Of a DNA stretch of 64,000 nt, positions 15,710 to 29,751 are shown in pieces; the first letter of the stretch is position 1; every line of letters begins with the position of its first letter. Source of the stretch: JAPSGM01 sp963777045 (GTDB lineage Bacteria; Chloroflexota; Limnocylindria; QHBO01). The DNA lies in assembly GCA_963777045.1 (NCBI GenBank), contig CAVZPD010000007.1:1-64000 (forward strand), written 5' to 3'. A program made the position numbers and the translations under genes. The notes under the pieces are model-generated. The model made no database searches and was not told where the DNA came from. It was given only the letters and a program-made list of their open reading frames with translations.

Positions 15710-15785
15710 GGGGATGTAGCTCAGCTGGGAGAGCACCTCCTTTGCAAGGAGGGGGTCAGGGGTTCGAGTCCCCTCATCTCCACCA
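15710..15785 (+). tRNA. tRNA-Ala(UGC)
   Basis: Acceptor GGGGATG/CATCTCC, anticodon stem CCTCC/GGAGG around T-T-T-G-C-A-A (TGC), T arm AGGGG-TTCGAGT-CCCCT, encoded CCA. It is the second ancestral spacer tRNA, still on the 23S side but separated from 23S by a protein gene. Confidence 0.97.
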
Positions 15786-15850
15786 CTCCACCGCCGCGGG
15801 GAGCAGATGGCGGCCACCGCTGCCGGTCGGGGGCCACCGAGGTCAGACGA

Positions 15851-16576
15851 ATGAAGATCACCGAGGGCGTCCATCGCATCGGCTCCGACAGCACGGTCAA
15901 CGCCTACCTGCTCGAGGAGGGCGGAGAGGTCACCATCATCGACGCGGCGATGCCCGGCTACTACGACGATATCCCTCGCGAGCTGGCGGCCATGGGCCGC
16001 ACCATCGAGGATGTGCGGGCCATCGTCCTGACCCACGGCCACTCCGATCACATCGGCTTCGCGGAGCGTCTGCGACGCACGCGGTCGCTCCCGGTCTGGG
16101 TCCACGAGGCCGACGCGGCCCTGGCGCGCGGCGAGGCTCCCAATCCGGCGAAGGGGATGGGACCCACCAAGCTCGCGCCGCTGCTCGGCTTCCTGTGGCT
16201 GGGCCTGCGCAATGGCGGCCTGCGCCGCCCGAAAGTGGAGGAGGTCGCGACGTACGGCGACGGGGCCACGCTCGACGTCCCCGGGTCGCCGCAGGTGATC
16301 CTGGTGCCCGGGCACACGCCCGGCAGCGCTGCCCTGCACGTGCCGGCAAGTGATCTGCTCTTCGCCGGCGATGCGCTGGCGACCTACGCCGTCACGACTG
16401 GAACGCGCGGCCCGCAGGTCGCGCCCTTCACCGCCGACCCGCAGCAGGCCGTGGCCTCCCTGAGCCGCCTCGAACCGACCGACGCCCGCCTGGTGCTTCC
16501 CGGACACGGTGAGCCATGGACCGAAGGAATCGTGTCCGCGGCGCGGGCCGTGCGAGACGGCGTCGCGACTGTCTGA
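15851..16576 (+). CDS. Metallo-beta-lactamase-fold hydrolase
   Basis: This 241-residue protein has the MBL fold and a binuclear metal site. T-H-G-H-S-D-H (residues 61-67) is the H-x-H-x-D-H motif. The third and fourth metal ligands appear in V-P-G-H-T-P-G (about 155) and F-A-G-D-A (about 178), and P-G-H-G-E-P-W near the C-terminus gives the last histidine. This pattern is typical of the glyoxalase II-like or general hydrolase groups; the substrate cannot be read from sequence. The start is the ATG at 15851. It lies between tRNA-Ala and the 23S promoter, within the dispersed rRNA locus, and probably shares the transcript with tRNA-Ala. Confidence 0.88.
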   Translation: MKITEGVHRIGSDSTVNAYLLEEGGEVTIIDAAMPGYYDDIPRELAAMGRTIEDVRAIVLTHGHSDHIGFAERLRRTRSLPVWVHEADAALARGEAPNPAKGMGPTKLAPLLGFLWLGLRNGGLRRPKVEEVATYGDGATLDVPGSPQVILVPGHTPGSAALHVPASDLLFAGDALATYAVTTGTRGPQVAPFTADPQQAVASLSRLEPTDARLVLPGHGEPWTEGIVSAARAVRDGVATV

Positions 16577-16664
16577 CCGCATCGCAAATCCGCCGCGGTT
16601 GTGCGAGAATAGAGGGCCGATGCGCCGCCTGCAGGTGCCTTCGCCAAACGGTGGCGGGGCTCTG

Positions 16665-16693
16665 TTGACCGGCCATCGGGCGGGTGCTACAGT
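16665..16693 (+). promoter_or_regulatory. Separate 23S-5S rRNA promoter
   Basis: TTGACC (16665-16670), a 17-base spacer and TACAGT (16688-16693). It lies about 370 bases before 23S. The spacer GGGCGGGTGC resembles that of the 16S promoter, consistent with two rRNA promoters of shared design. The rest of the gap 16577-17066 holds rRNA leader sequence. Confidence 0.7.
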
Positions 16694-17035
16694 ATCGCGG
16701 CTCTCGCGAGGAGACCGCCCTAGGTTGTCCTCGCGATCCTTTTGACGGGCCCAACAATCGAACGGTCCTCTGACCGCTGCGCGCGACGCACCAGTCGTGC
16801 CCACCGGTCAGCGGACATTCGCTGACGCCGTGACGTCGTCGTAAGACGTCGACCGCAAGGCGTAAGCCAAACCGGCGGGCCCTCCCCACCAGGAGGAGCC
16901 AGCGCGGCGGGCGCTCGAACTCGTTCGGGCGCGCGACCTTAAGAACCGAAGACTGGAAGCATCGATTTCGTCGAGGATTTTCCGACGCGTCGTGCCCTTA
17001 ACCGGGGGCACGACCGAAGTAACCGACGCGCGCAG

Positions 17036-17066
17036 CCAGCAATTCGTGCTAGCCGCGTGAGCGTTA

Positions 17067-17070
<4 letters not shown>
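17036..17070 (+). promoter_or_regulatory. 5' arm of the 23S processing stem
   Basis: Four blocks are exact complements of the 23S trailer: 17036-17042 with 20163-20169, 17045-17052 with 20155-20162, 17054-17060 with 20147-20153, and 17064-17070 with 20139-20145. Only 1-3 base internal loops separate them. The stem encloses 23S alone. Confidence 0.85.
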
Positions 17071-20142
<3,072 letters not shown>

Positions 20143-20274
20143 TAATTCACGCGTCTAGCACGTTGCTGGACGCGCGCGGACAGCCGGCGGTGCCGGCTGA
20201 CGATCACCGACGAAACGACGCTTCCAGTCGATGGTTCGCTGGCCTGATGGGCAGGTCGCACCAATTGAAGATGA

Positions 20275-20392
<118 letters not shown>

Positions 20393-20451
20393 TTTTCATT
20401 TATCCGCTTCCGCCCTCGGCGAGCGAGCGAGCGGGAGTATCCTCGGGGCCG

Positions 20452-21192
20452 ATGGACCGCATCTGCCCCTTCCTGGCTACCGGCGTCGACGGCCGGACCG
20501 TCGTCGACGGGTTCGACGGTGCGCACATCTGCCGGGCCGCTGACGCTCTTCAGCCGGTGGAACGCGGTCAGCAGGTCGAGTACTGCCTCGCAGCAGCGCA
20601 CACCAACTGTGACCGGTACGTGGCCGCCATGGAGCGGCGCGGTCCCATCGCGTGGCCCGAGCCGGCACCCGACGCCGCCATCATCCAGACGCGCCTGGTG
20701 CTCCCGGCGGTAGGCGGGCGGCGGACCAGCGCGGCGAGGGCGATCGGCGCACGTAGCCGGCGGTGGGTGCTGGGTGCGGCGATGGCCGCCCTGGGACTTG
20801 CCGCGGTCGCCTCCGGCGTGGCAGGGAGCCTGGGTGGTCTGATCGCGGCGGCACCGTCGCCAGCGGCCTCCGGGACCACTGTCATCACGCCCGGCGCCAT
20901 CGCGAGTTCCGGCCCCACCTCCGTTCCGGCGTCCACCGCGATCGCCACGAGCGAACCCACCCTGCCGCCCAGTGCCGCGCCCAGCGCGACGGCGACGACG
21001 CCGGCCCCGATGACCGCCGCTCCCACCGCGACGCCGGCCCAGGCTCAGCCACAGACCTACGTGGTGCAGCCGGGCGACACGCTCAACGGCATCGCCATCA
21101 GGTTTGGGACATCGGTACGGGCGCTCCAGGACGCCAACGGCCTGGGCGCCTCGGACGTGATCATCGTCGGCCAGGTGCTGATCATTCGCTGA
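20452..21192 (+). CDS. LysM-domain membrane protein with N-terminal Cys4 module
   Basis: This 246-residue protein probably binds peptidoglycan. The N-terminus has four spaced cysteines (C5, C27, C45, C53) in a C-P-F-L...Y-C-L...C arrangement, seen in Chloroflexota and actinobacterial proteins and probably a small zinc or disulfide module in the cytosol. A transmembrane helix spans about 105-132. A Thr/Ser/Pro/Ala-rich linker (135-200) resembles a cell-wall spacer. The C-terminal LysM (201-246) shows Y-V-V-Q-P-G-D-T-L-N-G-I-A and ends with G-Q-V-L-I-I. The ATG is at 20452. It is convergent with mutM, with 4 bases between the two stop codons. Confidence 0.85.
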   Translation: MDRICPFLATGVDGRTVVDGFDGAHICRAADALQPVERGQQVEYCLAAAHTNCDRYVAAMERRGPIAWPEPAPDAAIIQTRLVLPAVGGRRTSAARAIGARSRRWVLGAAMAALGLAAVASGVAGSLGGLIAAAPSPAASGTTVITPGAIASSGPTSVPASTAIATSEPTLPPSAAPSATATTPAPMTAAPTATPAQAQPQTYVVQPGDTLNGIAIRFGTSVRALQDANGLGASDVIIVGQVLIIR

Positions 21193-21196
21193 CCGG

Positions 21197-22018
21197 CTAG
21201 AACGGCGGCTGGCAGGCCCGACAGAAGGTGGTCGCTTCGGACCCGCCGATCTGCCGCAGCTCGCGTCCGCAGCGGGGGCACGGCTGCCCACCGCGAAGGT
21301 GGACCTGCAGGAATTCCCGGTGCTGCCGCTCGATCTCCGGTGGGACCAGCACGCGGAGCCGATGGGTCGCATCGGCCAGCACCCCGCGCATGGCGTGGTA
21401 GAGCCGATCGACCTCCTCAGGCTTCAGGCTGCTGCGTCGTCGCAGCGGGGCGAGCTGCGCTTCCCACAGGATCTCGTCGGAGTAGGCGTTGCCGATGCCG
21501 GCCACGAAGCGGGGGTTGCGGAGCAGCGACTTCAGCTCACCGGGATGGCGTCGGATCCGTTTGCGGAACTCCTCCAGGGTCAGGTTGGGGTCGTCGGCAT
21601 CGGGTCCCATCTCGGACCAGCCGGGGATATGGTCGAGCTCCGCGGGCTCCACCAGGTAGAGCTTGCCCAGCATCTCACGGTCGACGTAGCGCAGCTCTCG
21701 GCCGTCCTCGAGACCGATGCGAAGCCCCGTGCGCGCGCGCACGCGCCCGCTTCCGCTCTCGAGGAGCCAGAAGCGGCCGGCCAGCATCGGGTTGGCTGCG
21801 AGCAGCCGGAAGCCGCGGCCGTCGCGTTCGAAGGGCAGGATCAGGAACTTCCCGCGTCGACGAGCGGGCCCGATCACGCTCCCGACCAGCGACGCCACCT
21901 CATCCGGCGTGGCCCGTACGAGGATGGGGGTCGGCGCAGAAGCCGACACCACGACCGCCCCGCTGAGACGGCGCTGCAGCTCCTCGGCAACGACCGTCAG
22001 GTCCGGGAGCTCAGGCAC
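21197..22018 (-). CDS. mutM: DNA-formamidopyrimidine glycosylase
   Basis: This enzyme removes oxidised purines such as 8-oxoguanine and nicks the abasic site. The 273-residue protein begins with GTG then P-E-L-P, which fixes the start because the new N-terminal proline is the nucleophile and E3 assists catalysis. K57 lies in the R-R-G-K-F-L-I beta-hairpin. The H2TH region includes R-F-V-A-G-I-G-N-A-Y-S-D-E. The zinc finger at the C-terminus has C247, C250, C266 and C269. Nei/Fpg paralogues share this plan; P-E-L-P and the zinc finger favour Fpg. It is divergent from the S1-domain gene. Confidence 0.92.
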   Translation of the reverse strand: MPELPDLTVVAEELQRRLSGAVVVSASAPTPILVRATPDEVASLVGSVIGPARRRGKFLILPFERDGRGFRLLAANPMLAGRFWLLESGSGRVRARTGLRIGLEDGRELRYVDREMLGKLYLVEPAELDHIPGWSEMGPDADDPNLTLEEFRKRIRRHPGELKSLLRNPRFVAGIGNAYSDEILWEAQLAPLRRRSSLKPEEVDRLYHAMRGVLADATHRLRVLVPPEIERQHREFLQVHLRGGQPCPRCGRELRQIGGSEATTFCRACQPPF

Positions 22019-22183
22019 GAATGGGTTCCATTTGACCGTATGGTATGCTGCACCGGCTCTGTGGCGAACAACCGCATAACTGCGCGGATGCGCGTTCGTT
22101 CTCATCGGTACGTAGCGGAGGAGCCCCCAGTCGTCAGACCGACACCAAAGGCAGCTTCCACGACGATCTGAGCCTGGACGAAT

Positions 22184-22213
22184 CGCCCTCCGCCAGCGGA
22201 GGGCGTTGTTGTT
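22184..22213 (+). terminator. Hairpin with T-rich tail in the S1 leader
   Basis: CGCCCTCCG (22184-22192) pairs perfectly with CGGAGGGCG (22197-22205) around CCAG, followed by TTGTTGTTG. It lies in the 5' leader of the S1-domain gene, about 45 bases before its start, so it could be an attenuator. It could also end transcription arriving from upstream. Confidence 0.55.
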
Positions 22214-22252
22214 GCCACCGAGACTCTGTCCACCAAGGAGCGAATTCACAAG

Positions 22253-24379
22253 TTGACTGAAGAGACCAAGCAGCCCGAGCCCAACGCCGAACAGGAGGCC
22301 CCCGAGGCAACCACCACGGTCGTCGGCGAGGAGCCCACCGAGCAGGCCGAGAGCACCACCGCCGAGGAGCAGCCCGCCGCGGAGCAGCCCGCCGAGGAGC
22401 AGCCCGCAACTGCATCGGTGCAGGAAGTGCCCGACACCCGGGAGGAAGCCGAGCCCGAGCCCGTCCTCGCCGAGCCCGAGAAGGCCGAGGCCGAGGAATC
22501 GCAGGTGGAGGCGCCGGCAACGGCTGCCGATGAGGCGAGCGCCGGCGCAGCTGCGCCGGATGCCGGTGAGTCCGCGTCCGCGACCGATCCGGCTGCGCCG
22601 GAGGCCGCTCCCGACGACAGCCGGAATGGGTCTCAGCCGATGACCATGGCCGAGCTGCTCGACGACCCCGACAACGAGGTCAAGAGCCTGAAGCACGGCG
22701 ACGTGGTCGAGGGCACCGTGGTCCGCATCGACCCCGACGAGATCCTGGTCGACTTCGGTGGCAAGAGCGAGGGGGTCGTCTCGAACCGGGAGCTGATGAG
22801 CCGCCGAGGACCGCGCGACGGAGGCGACGAGTCTCGGCCGGAGCTCACGATCGGCGACGAGGTCCTCGTCTACGTCCTGCAGCCGGAGTCGCCCGAGGGG
22901 CACGCCGTGCTCTCGCTGCGTCGCGCCGGGCTGGAGCGCAAGTGGCGCGCCATGCAGGAGCGCTTCGACGCGGGCGAGATCGTCGAGGCCAAGGTGATCG
23001 ACCACAACAAGGGCGGCCTGATCGTCGACCTGGGCGTCCGCGGCTTCGTCCCGATCAGCCAGATCGTGGACTTCCCGCGTCGGCCGCGGGACGAGCAGCC
23101 GCGCGACGCGGCGCAGGAGATCGCCGAGAAGCTGCAGCCCTTCGTGGGTCGCACCCTGCGGCTCAAGATCCTCGAGGTCAACCGCAAGGCGAACCGCCTC
23201 ATCCTTTCGGAGAAGGTCGCGCTCTACGAGGAGCGCCGCGAGAAGCGCGACGAGCTCTTCAGCAGCCTCCAGGTGGGGCAGCGCGTCAACGGCGTGGTTC
23301 GCAGCATCGCACCCTTCGGCGTCTTCGTGGACCTCGGAGGCATCGACGGCCTGGTCCACAAGTCGGAGCTCTCCTGGAACAAGGTCAACAACCCGGAGAC
23401 CGCCCACAACATCGGCGAAGAGGTCGAGGCCGAGGTAATCGACATCAACCACGAGCGCGGCCGCATCAGCCTGTCGATTCGACGGCTGCAGCCCGACCCG
23501 TGGCAGGAGTCGGTCGCCAAGTACAAGATCGGCGACATCATCGAGGGAACCGTCACCAAGCTGGTGAACTTCGGCGCCTTCGTGCGCGTGGAGGAGGGCC
23601 TCGAGGGCCTCATCCACATCAGCGAGCTCTCCATGCAGCGCGTGGCTCATCCGGGCGACGTCGTCAAGGAGGGCGAGACGCTGCAGCTGAAGATCATCAG
23701 CCTCGATTCCGAGCGCCACCGCCTTGGCCTCTCGCTCAAGCAGGCCGAGGACCGGCCCGCCGTGGCCGCATCGGCGGCGGCCCCGCGCTTCGAGGAGCGT
23801 CCGCGCCGCGAGCGACGTGACCGGCGTGATCGGGTCTATCGGCCCGAGGATGCGATCCGGGAGCCGGACGAGGGCATCGACAACACGATGGCCGCCGCCT
23901 TCGCCGAATCGGGCCTCCTCGACCAGTTCCGGTCGTCGCAGTCGGCGCCTGCCGAGCCAGAGGCTAAGCCAGAGGCAAAGGCCGATGAGTCGGCCGCCGA
24001 GCAGAAGGCAGAGCCGGAGCCCCAGGCCGAGCCAGAGGCTAAGCCAGAGGCAACGGCCGATGAGTCGGCCGCCGAGCAGAAGGAAGAGCCGGAGCCCGAG
24101 GCCAAGGCCGATGAGCCAGCCGCCGAGCCCGAGGCGAAGGTCGAGGAAGCCGCGGCCGAGCCGGAGTCCGAGGCCAAGGCCGATGAGCCAGCCGCCGAGC
24201 CCGAGGCGAAGGTCGAGGAAGCCGCGGCCGAGCCGGAGTCCGAGGCAAAGCCCGAGGCGAAGGCCGATGAGCCAGCCGCCGAGCTCGAGGCCAAGGCCGA
24301 TGAGCCCGCCGCCGAGCCCGAGGCAGCGGCCGAACCCGAGGCGACCGCAGAGAAGCCGGTCGACGAGGAGAAGGGCTAG
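22253..24379 (+). CDS. rpsA: 30S ribosomal protein S1-like protein with long acidic tails
   Basis: S1 binds mRNA and helps initiation on structured or leaderless messages. This 708-residue version has four S1 (OB-fold) repeats at about 146-225, 239-322, 340-411 and 426-497. Each shows the G-x-V-V-x-G-T-V / G-x-x-G-x-V-x-x-x-E-L pattern, with repeats three and four closest to consensus (G-V-F-V-D, G-A-F-V-R-V). The first 140 residues and the last 200 are Glu/Ala/Pro-rich and likely disordered. The tail contains near-perfect repeats based on A-D-E-P-A-A-E-P-E-A-K. The start is TTG at 22253, with AAGGAG 12 bases upstream. mutM is divergent and clpC follows on the same strand. Confidence 0.9.
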   Translation: MTEETKQPEPNAEQEAPEATTTVVGEEPTEQAESTTAEEQPAAEQPAEEQPATASVQEVPDTREEAEPEPVLAEPEKAEAEESQVEAPATAADEASAGAAAPDAGESASATDPAAPEAAPDDSRNGSQPMTMAELLDDPDNEVKSLKHGDVVEGTVVRIDPDEILVDFGGKSEGVVSNRELMSRRGPRDGGDESRPELTIGDEVLVYVLQPESPEGHAVLSLRRAGLERKWRAMQERFDAGEIVEAKVIDHNKGGLIVDLGVRGFVPISQIVDFPRRPRDEQPRDAAQEIAEKLQPFVGRTLRLKILEVNRKANRLILSEKVALYEERREKRDELFSSLQVGQRVNGVVRSIAPFGVFVDLGGIDGLVHKSELSWNKVNNPETAHNIGEEVEAEVIDINHERGRISLSIRRLQPDPWQESVAKYKIGDIIEGTVTKLVNFGAFVRVEEGLEGLIHISELSMQRVAHPGDVVKEGETLQLKIISLDSERHRLGLSLKQAEDRPAVAASAAAPRFEERPRRERRDRRDRVYRPEDAIREPDEGIDNTMAAAFAESGLLDQFRSSQSAPAEPEAKPEAKADESAAEQKAEPEPQAEPEAKPEATADESAAEQKEEPEPEAKADEPAAEPEAKVEEAAAEPESEAKADEPAAEPEAKVEEAAAEPESEAKPEAKADEPAAELEAKADEPAAEPEAAAEPEATAEKPVDEEKG
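24101..24244 (+). repeat. 72-bp perfect tandem repeat within the S1 tail
   Basis: The block 24101-24172 is repeated at 24173-24244, in frame (24 codons). Shorter degenerate units flank it from about 23950 to 24340. Recent expansion by slippage is likely, and tail length may vary between strains. Confidence 0.85.
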
Positions 24380-24383
24380 ACGG

Positions 24384-24401
24384 GGGCCGCCACGGCGGCC
24401 C
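24384..24401 (+). terminator. Hairpin after the S1-domain gene
   Basis: GGGCCGC(C) and (G)GCGGCCC pair just after the S1 stop codon, with a small loop and no T-run. It is a likely, weak terminator separating rpsA from clpC. Confidence 0.5.
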
Positions 24402-24589
24402 GACGATCGGCGTCACGCGACCCACGAGGCGGGCTCCGGCAACGGGCCCGCTTCATGCATCGATGTGAACGGCGGGTCGTGCGTCACCGTAGAACGTAGT
24501 ACCTATTGAAGGCACTGCACCCGAGTGGTGCCGTACACTCAGATCAACGCAGGCACGGAAGTGCCCGCGGACCCAGCAGGAACCGCGAC

Positions 24590-27064
<2,475 letters not shown>

Positions 27065-27122
27065 GGGCCGATAACGGACCGATAAGCCGCCGCCACCCGG
27101 TCGCGTGGCAAGATGTCTCATC

Positions 27123-28499
27123 GTGCCCGCCGTTCGTTCCGTCTTCGTCTGCCAGCAGTGCGGCTCCGAGTCGCCCAAGTGGTCGGGCCAGTGCCCGACC
27201 TGTGCCGCGTGGAACACCCTGGTCGAGACGGTCGTGGCCCGCGCACCTGCTCGCACGGCCAGGTCCCGTGCGCGGACCGCGATCCCGGTCGGCCCGGACG
27301 CGGTGACGCCGATCTCCGAGGTCACCAGCGCCGAGGCCGGCCGCCTCACCAGCGGGATCGGCGAGGTGGATCGGGTGCTTGGCGGAGGCTTCGTTCCCGG
27401 CTCGATCGTGCTCTTCGGCGGCGACCCGGGCATCGGCAAGTCGACGCTCCTGCTGCAGCTCGCCGCACGCCTCGCGGCCGCCGGCAGCTCGACCCTGTAC
27501 GTCACCGGGGAGGAGTCGATCGCCCAGGTCCGCGGGCGGGCAGAGCGCGTCGACGGCGTGGTCGATGGGCTGGGTCTGCTGGCAACCACGGAGCTCGAGA
27601 CGGCGATCGGGGCGATCCAATCGGCTGACCCGGTGCTGGCCGTGGTCGACAGCGTGCAGACGCTCACCAGCGCCGAGCTGACCGGTCCATCGGGGAGCGT
27701 CGGGCAGGTGCGCGAGGTGGCGACCAGGTTGGCCGAGGTGGCGAAGGCCGGCCGGACCTGCGTGGCGTTGGTGGGACACGTGACGAAGGAGGGCACCGTG
27801 GCCGGGCCCCGTACCCTCGAGCACCTCGTCGACGCCGTCATCTACCTGGAGGGCGAGCGACTGGGGAGCACGCGCCTCGTCCGAGCTGCCAAGAACCGCT
27901 TCGGGTCGACCGACGAGGTCGGCGTGCTGGAGATGCGTGGCGATGGGCTGGTCGAAGTGGCGGACGCGAGCCGCTTCTTTCTCGAGTCGGAGCAGCCACC
28001 GGTCGCGGGCAGCGCGGTCACGATTGCGCTCGAAGGGTCCCGTCCCCTGGCCGTCGAGATCCAGGCGCTCGTCGCCAGAGCGGGGGCGGGATCGCCGCGG
28101 CGCGCCACCACCGGCGTCGACACCAACCGCGTCCTGATGCTGATCGCCGTCCTGGCGCGACATGCCGGCATCAACCTGACCGCGCACGACGTGTACGTGA
28201 ACGTCGCCGGCGGCCTCCGCATCGAGGAGCCTGCCGCGGATCTCGCCATCGCTGCTGCGCTTGCCTCGAGCCTTCGTGAACGACCGGTCCGGGCGGGCAC
28301 CGTCCTCGCCGGTGAACTCTCGCTGGCGGGCAGAGTCCGGCATGCGGGGCGTGCGGAGCGTCGGCTCTCCGAGGCGCGTCGCATCGGCTTCGACCGCCTC
28401 GTCACCGGTCCGGGCCGCGAGCAGGGACCGCGCGCGGATGGGCTCGCGATCGCGCACGACCTGCGTGCGGCGCTGGCGATGGCGCTGGAGCCCGGCTGA
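27123..28499 (+). CDS. radA: DNA repair protein RadA
   Basis: RadA processes recombination intermediates and drives branch migration. The 458-residue protein starts with a zinc finger (C10, C13, C24, C27). The RecA-like core has Walker A G-G-D-P-G-I-G-K-S-T (99-108), the RadA-specific K-N-R-F-G motif (about 257-261), and a C-terminal Lon-protease-like domain of the RadA type with V-N-V-A-G-G-L-R. The GTG at 27123 was chosen because the finger begins nine residues later; a GTG at 27105 is also open. No strong Shine-Dalgarno is visible. The order clpC-radA-(disA)-yacL is classical, but disA is missing between this gene and the next. Confidence 0.95.
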   Translation: MPAVRSVFVCQQCGSESPKWSGQCPTCAAWNTLVETVVARAPARTARSRARTAIPVGPDAVTPISEVTSAEAGRLTSGIGEVDRVLGGGFVPGSIVLFGGDPGIGKSTLLLQLAARLAAAGSSTLYVTGEESIAQVRGRAERVDGVVDGLGLLATTELETAIGAIQSADPVLAVVDSVQTLTSAELTGPSGSVGQVREVATRLAEVAKAGRTCVALVGHVTKEGTVAGPRTLEHLVDAVIYLEGERLGSTRLVRAAKNRFGSTDEVGVLEMRGDGLVEVADASRFFLESEQPPVAGSAVTIALEGSRPLAVEIQALVARAGAGSPRRATTGVDTNRVLMLIAVLARHAGINLTAHDVYVNVAGGLRIEEPAADLAIAAALASSLRERPVRAGTVLAGELSLAGRVRHAGRAERRLSEARRIGFDRLVTGPGREQGPRADGLAIAHDLRAALAMALEPG

Positions 28500-28641
28500 G
28501 TCAGCTCTCAGTCAATCCATTGTCCATGTCAGGGGCGCATGCTAAGGTGGCCGCCCCGAACGGGGAACGCGGCACCGGAATCATCGATTATCAGCTCATT
28601 CATCGGTCGCGGTACGTTCTTCATATCGGTCTCATCGGTCC

Positions 28642-29751
28642 ATGACAAAGCTCATCCAGCTCCTGGGGGCTCTGCTTGGAACCTTCTTCGGGTTCGGGCT
28701 GGGACTCCTGATCCTCGAGCGCGCGCCGGCGGCCGTCAGCGCTCCGAATAAGCCTGCCTTCCTCATGGCGATGGTCGCGGCGTCACTGCTGTTCGGCTAC
28801 CTCGCCATTCCGTACATCACCGTCTACCCGACCCGGTGGGCGGTGGGTCGCATCGCGGCGGCGGGAGCGGCCGAATACGCGCTCGGCGTCGGTGCGGTGG
28901 TGGTCGGCCTGCTGATGGGGCTCCTGGTCGGCGTGCCGCTCTCTGCGCTGGGCGGCACCCTGGGCGCCATCCTGCCACCCCTGGCCGCCATCGTCCTCGC
29001 GCTGGCGATGCTCTGGACGACCCTGCTGAAGCGCGACGTCCTGATCCCCGCGATGTCGGGAATCGTCCCGGGCGGCCGGCGCGGCCAGCATCCCGACATG
29101 GTCGTCATCGACACCTCGGCGGTCATCGACGGACGGATCGTGGACATCGGCAGGACGGGCTTCATCCTCGGCACGCTCGTGATCCCGCGCTTCGTGCTGG
29201 ACGAGCTCCAGCGCATCGCCGACTCGCCCGACGCCATGCGGCGCAATCGGGGGCGACGCGGGCTGGAGATGCTGACGGCGCTGCAGAAGGACTCGGTCTC
29301 GCCGGTGGAGGTGAGCGAGGCGACCTACCCGGAGGTCGACGAGGTCGACGCCAAGCTGGTCGCCTTCGCGCGGGACACCGGGGCGGCCATCCTCACCAAC
29401 GACTTCAACCTTAACCGCGTTGCCGAGCTGCAGGGGATCCGCGTCCTGAACATCAACGAGCTGGCCAACGCGGTCAAGGCCGTGGTGCATCCCGGCGAAG
29501 AGATGTCGGTCAAGATCATCCAGGAGGGCAAGGAGCCGGGCCAGGGGGTCGGCTACCTGGAGGACGGCACCATGATCGTGGTGGAGGGTGGGAGCGCCCA
29601 CATGGAGCGCGAGATCGCCATCTCGGTCACGCGGGTGCTCCAGACCGTGGCGGGCCGCATGATCTTCGCCCAACCACGCGACGGCCAGCTACGCGACGGC
29701 CAGCCACGCGATCCGGCGGTCGCCAGCTCGAGCGGCTCCCGGGACCGATGA
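28642..29751 (+). CDS. PIN/TRAM-domain membrane protein (YacL-like)
   Basis: This 369-residue protein has four hydrophobic helices in residues 1-130, then a PIN nuclease domain (about 150-275) and a C-terminal TRAM domain (about 280-345). PIN acidic residues are visible in V-V-I-D-T-S-A-V-I-D-G-R (D156 region), L-D-E-L-Q, D-A-K-L and T-N-D-F-N-L. The domain layout equals B. subtilis YacL, for which an RNA-related role is presumed but not settled. The last 25 residues contain a short R-D-G-Q / R-D-P repeat. The stop overlaps the ispDF start (ATGA), indicating translational coupling. Confidence 0.9.
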   Translation: MTKLIQLLGALLGTFFGFGLGLLILERAPAAVSAPNKPAFLMAMVAASLLFGYLAIPYITVYPTRWAVGRIAAAGAAEYALGVGAVVVGLLMGLLVGVPLSALGGTLGAILPPLAAIVLALAMLWTTLLKRDVLIPAMSGIVPGGRRGQHPDMVVIDTSAVIDGRIVDIGRTGFILGTLVIPRFVLDELQRIADSPDAMRRNRGRRGLEMLTALQKDSVSPVEVSEATYPEVDEVDAKLVAFARDTGAAILTNDFNLNRVAELQGIRVLNINELANAVKAVVHPGEEMSVKIIQEGKEPGQGVGYLEDGTMIVVEGGSAHMEREIAISVTRVLQTVAGRMIFAQPRDGQLRDGQPRDPAVASSSGSRDR

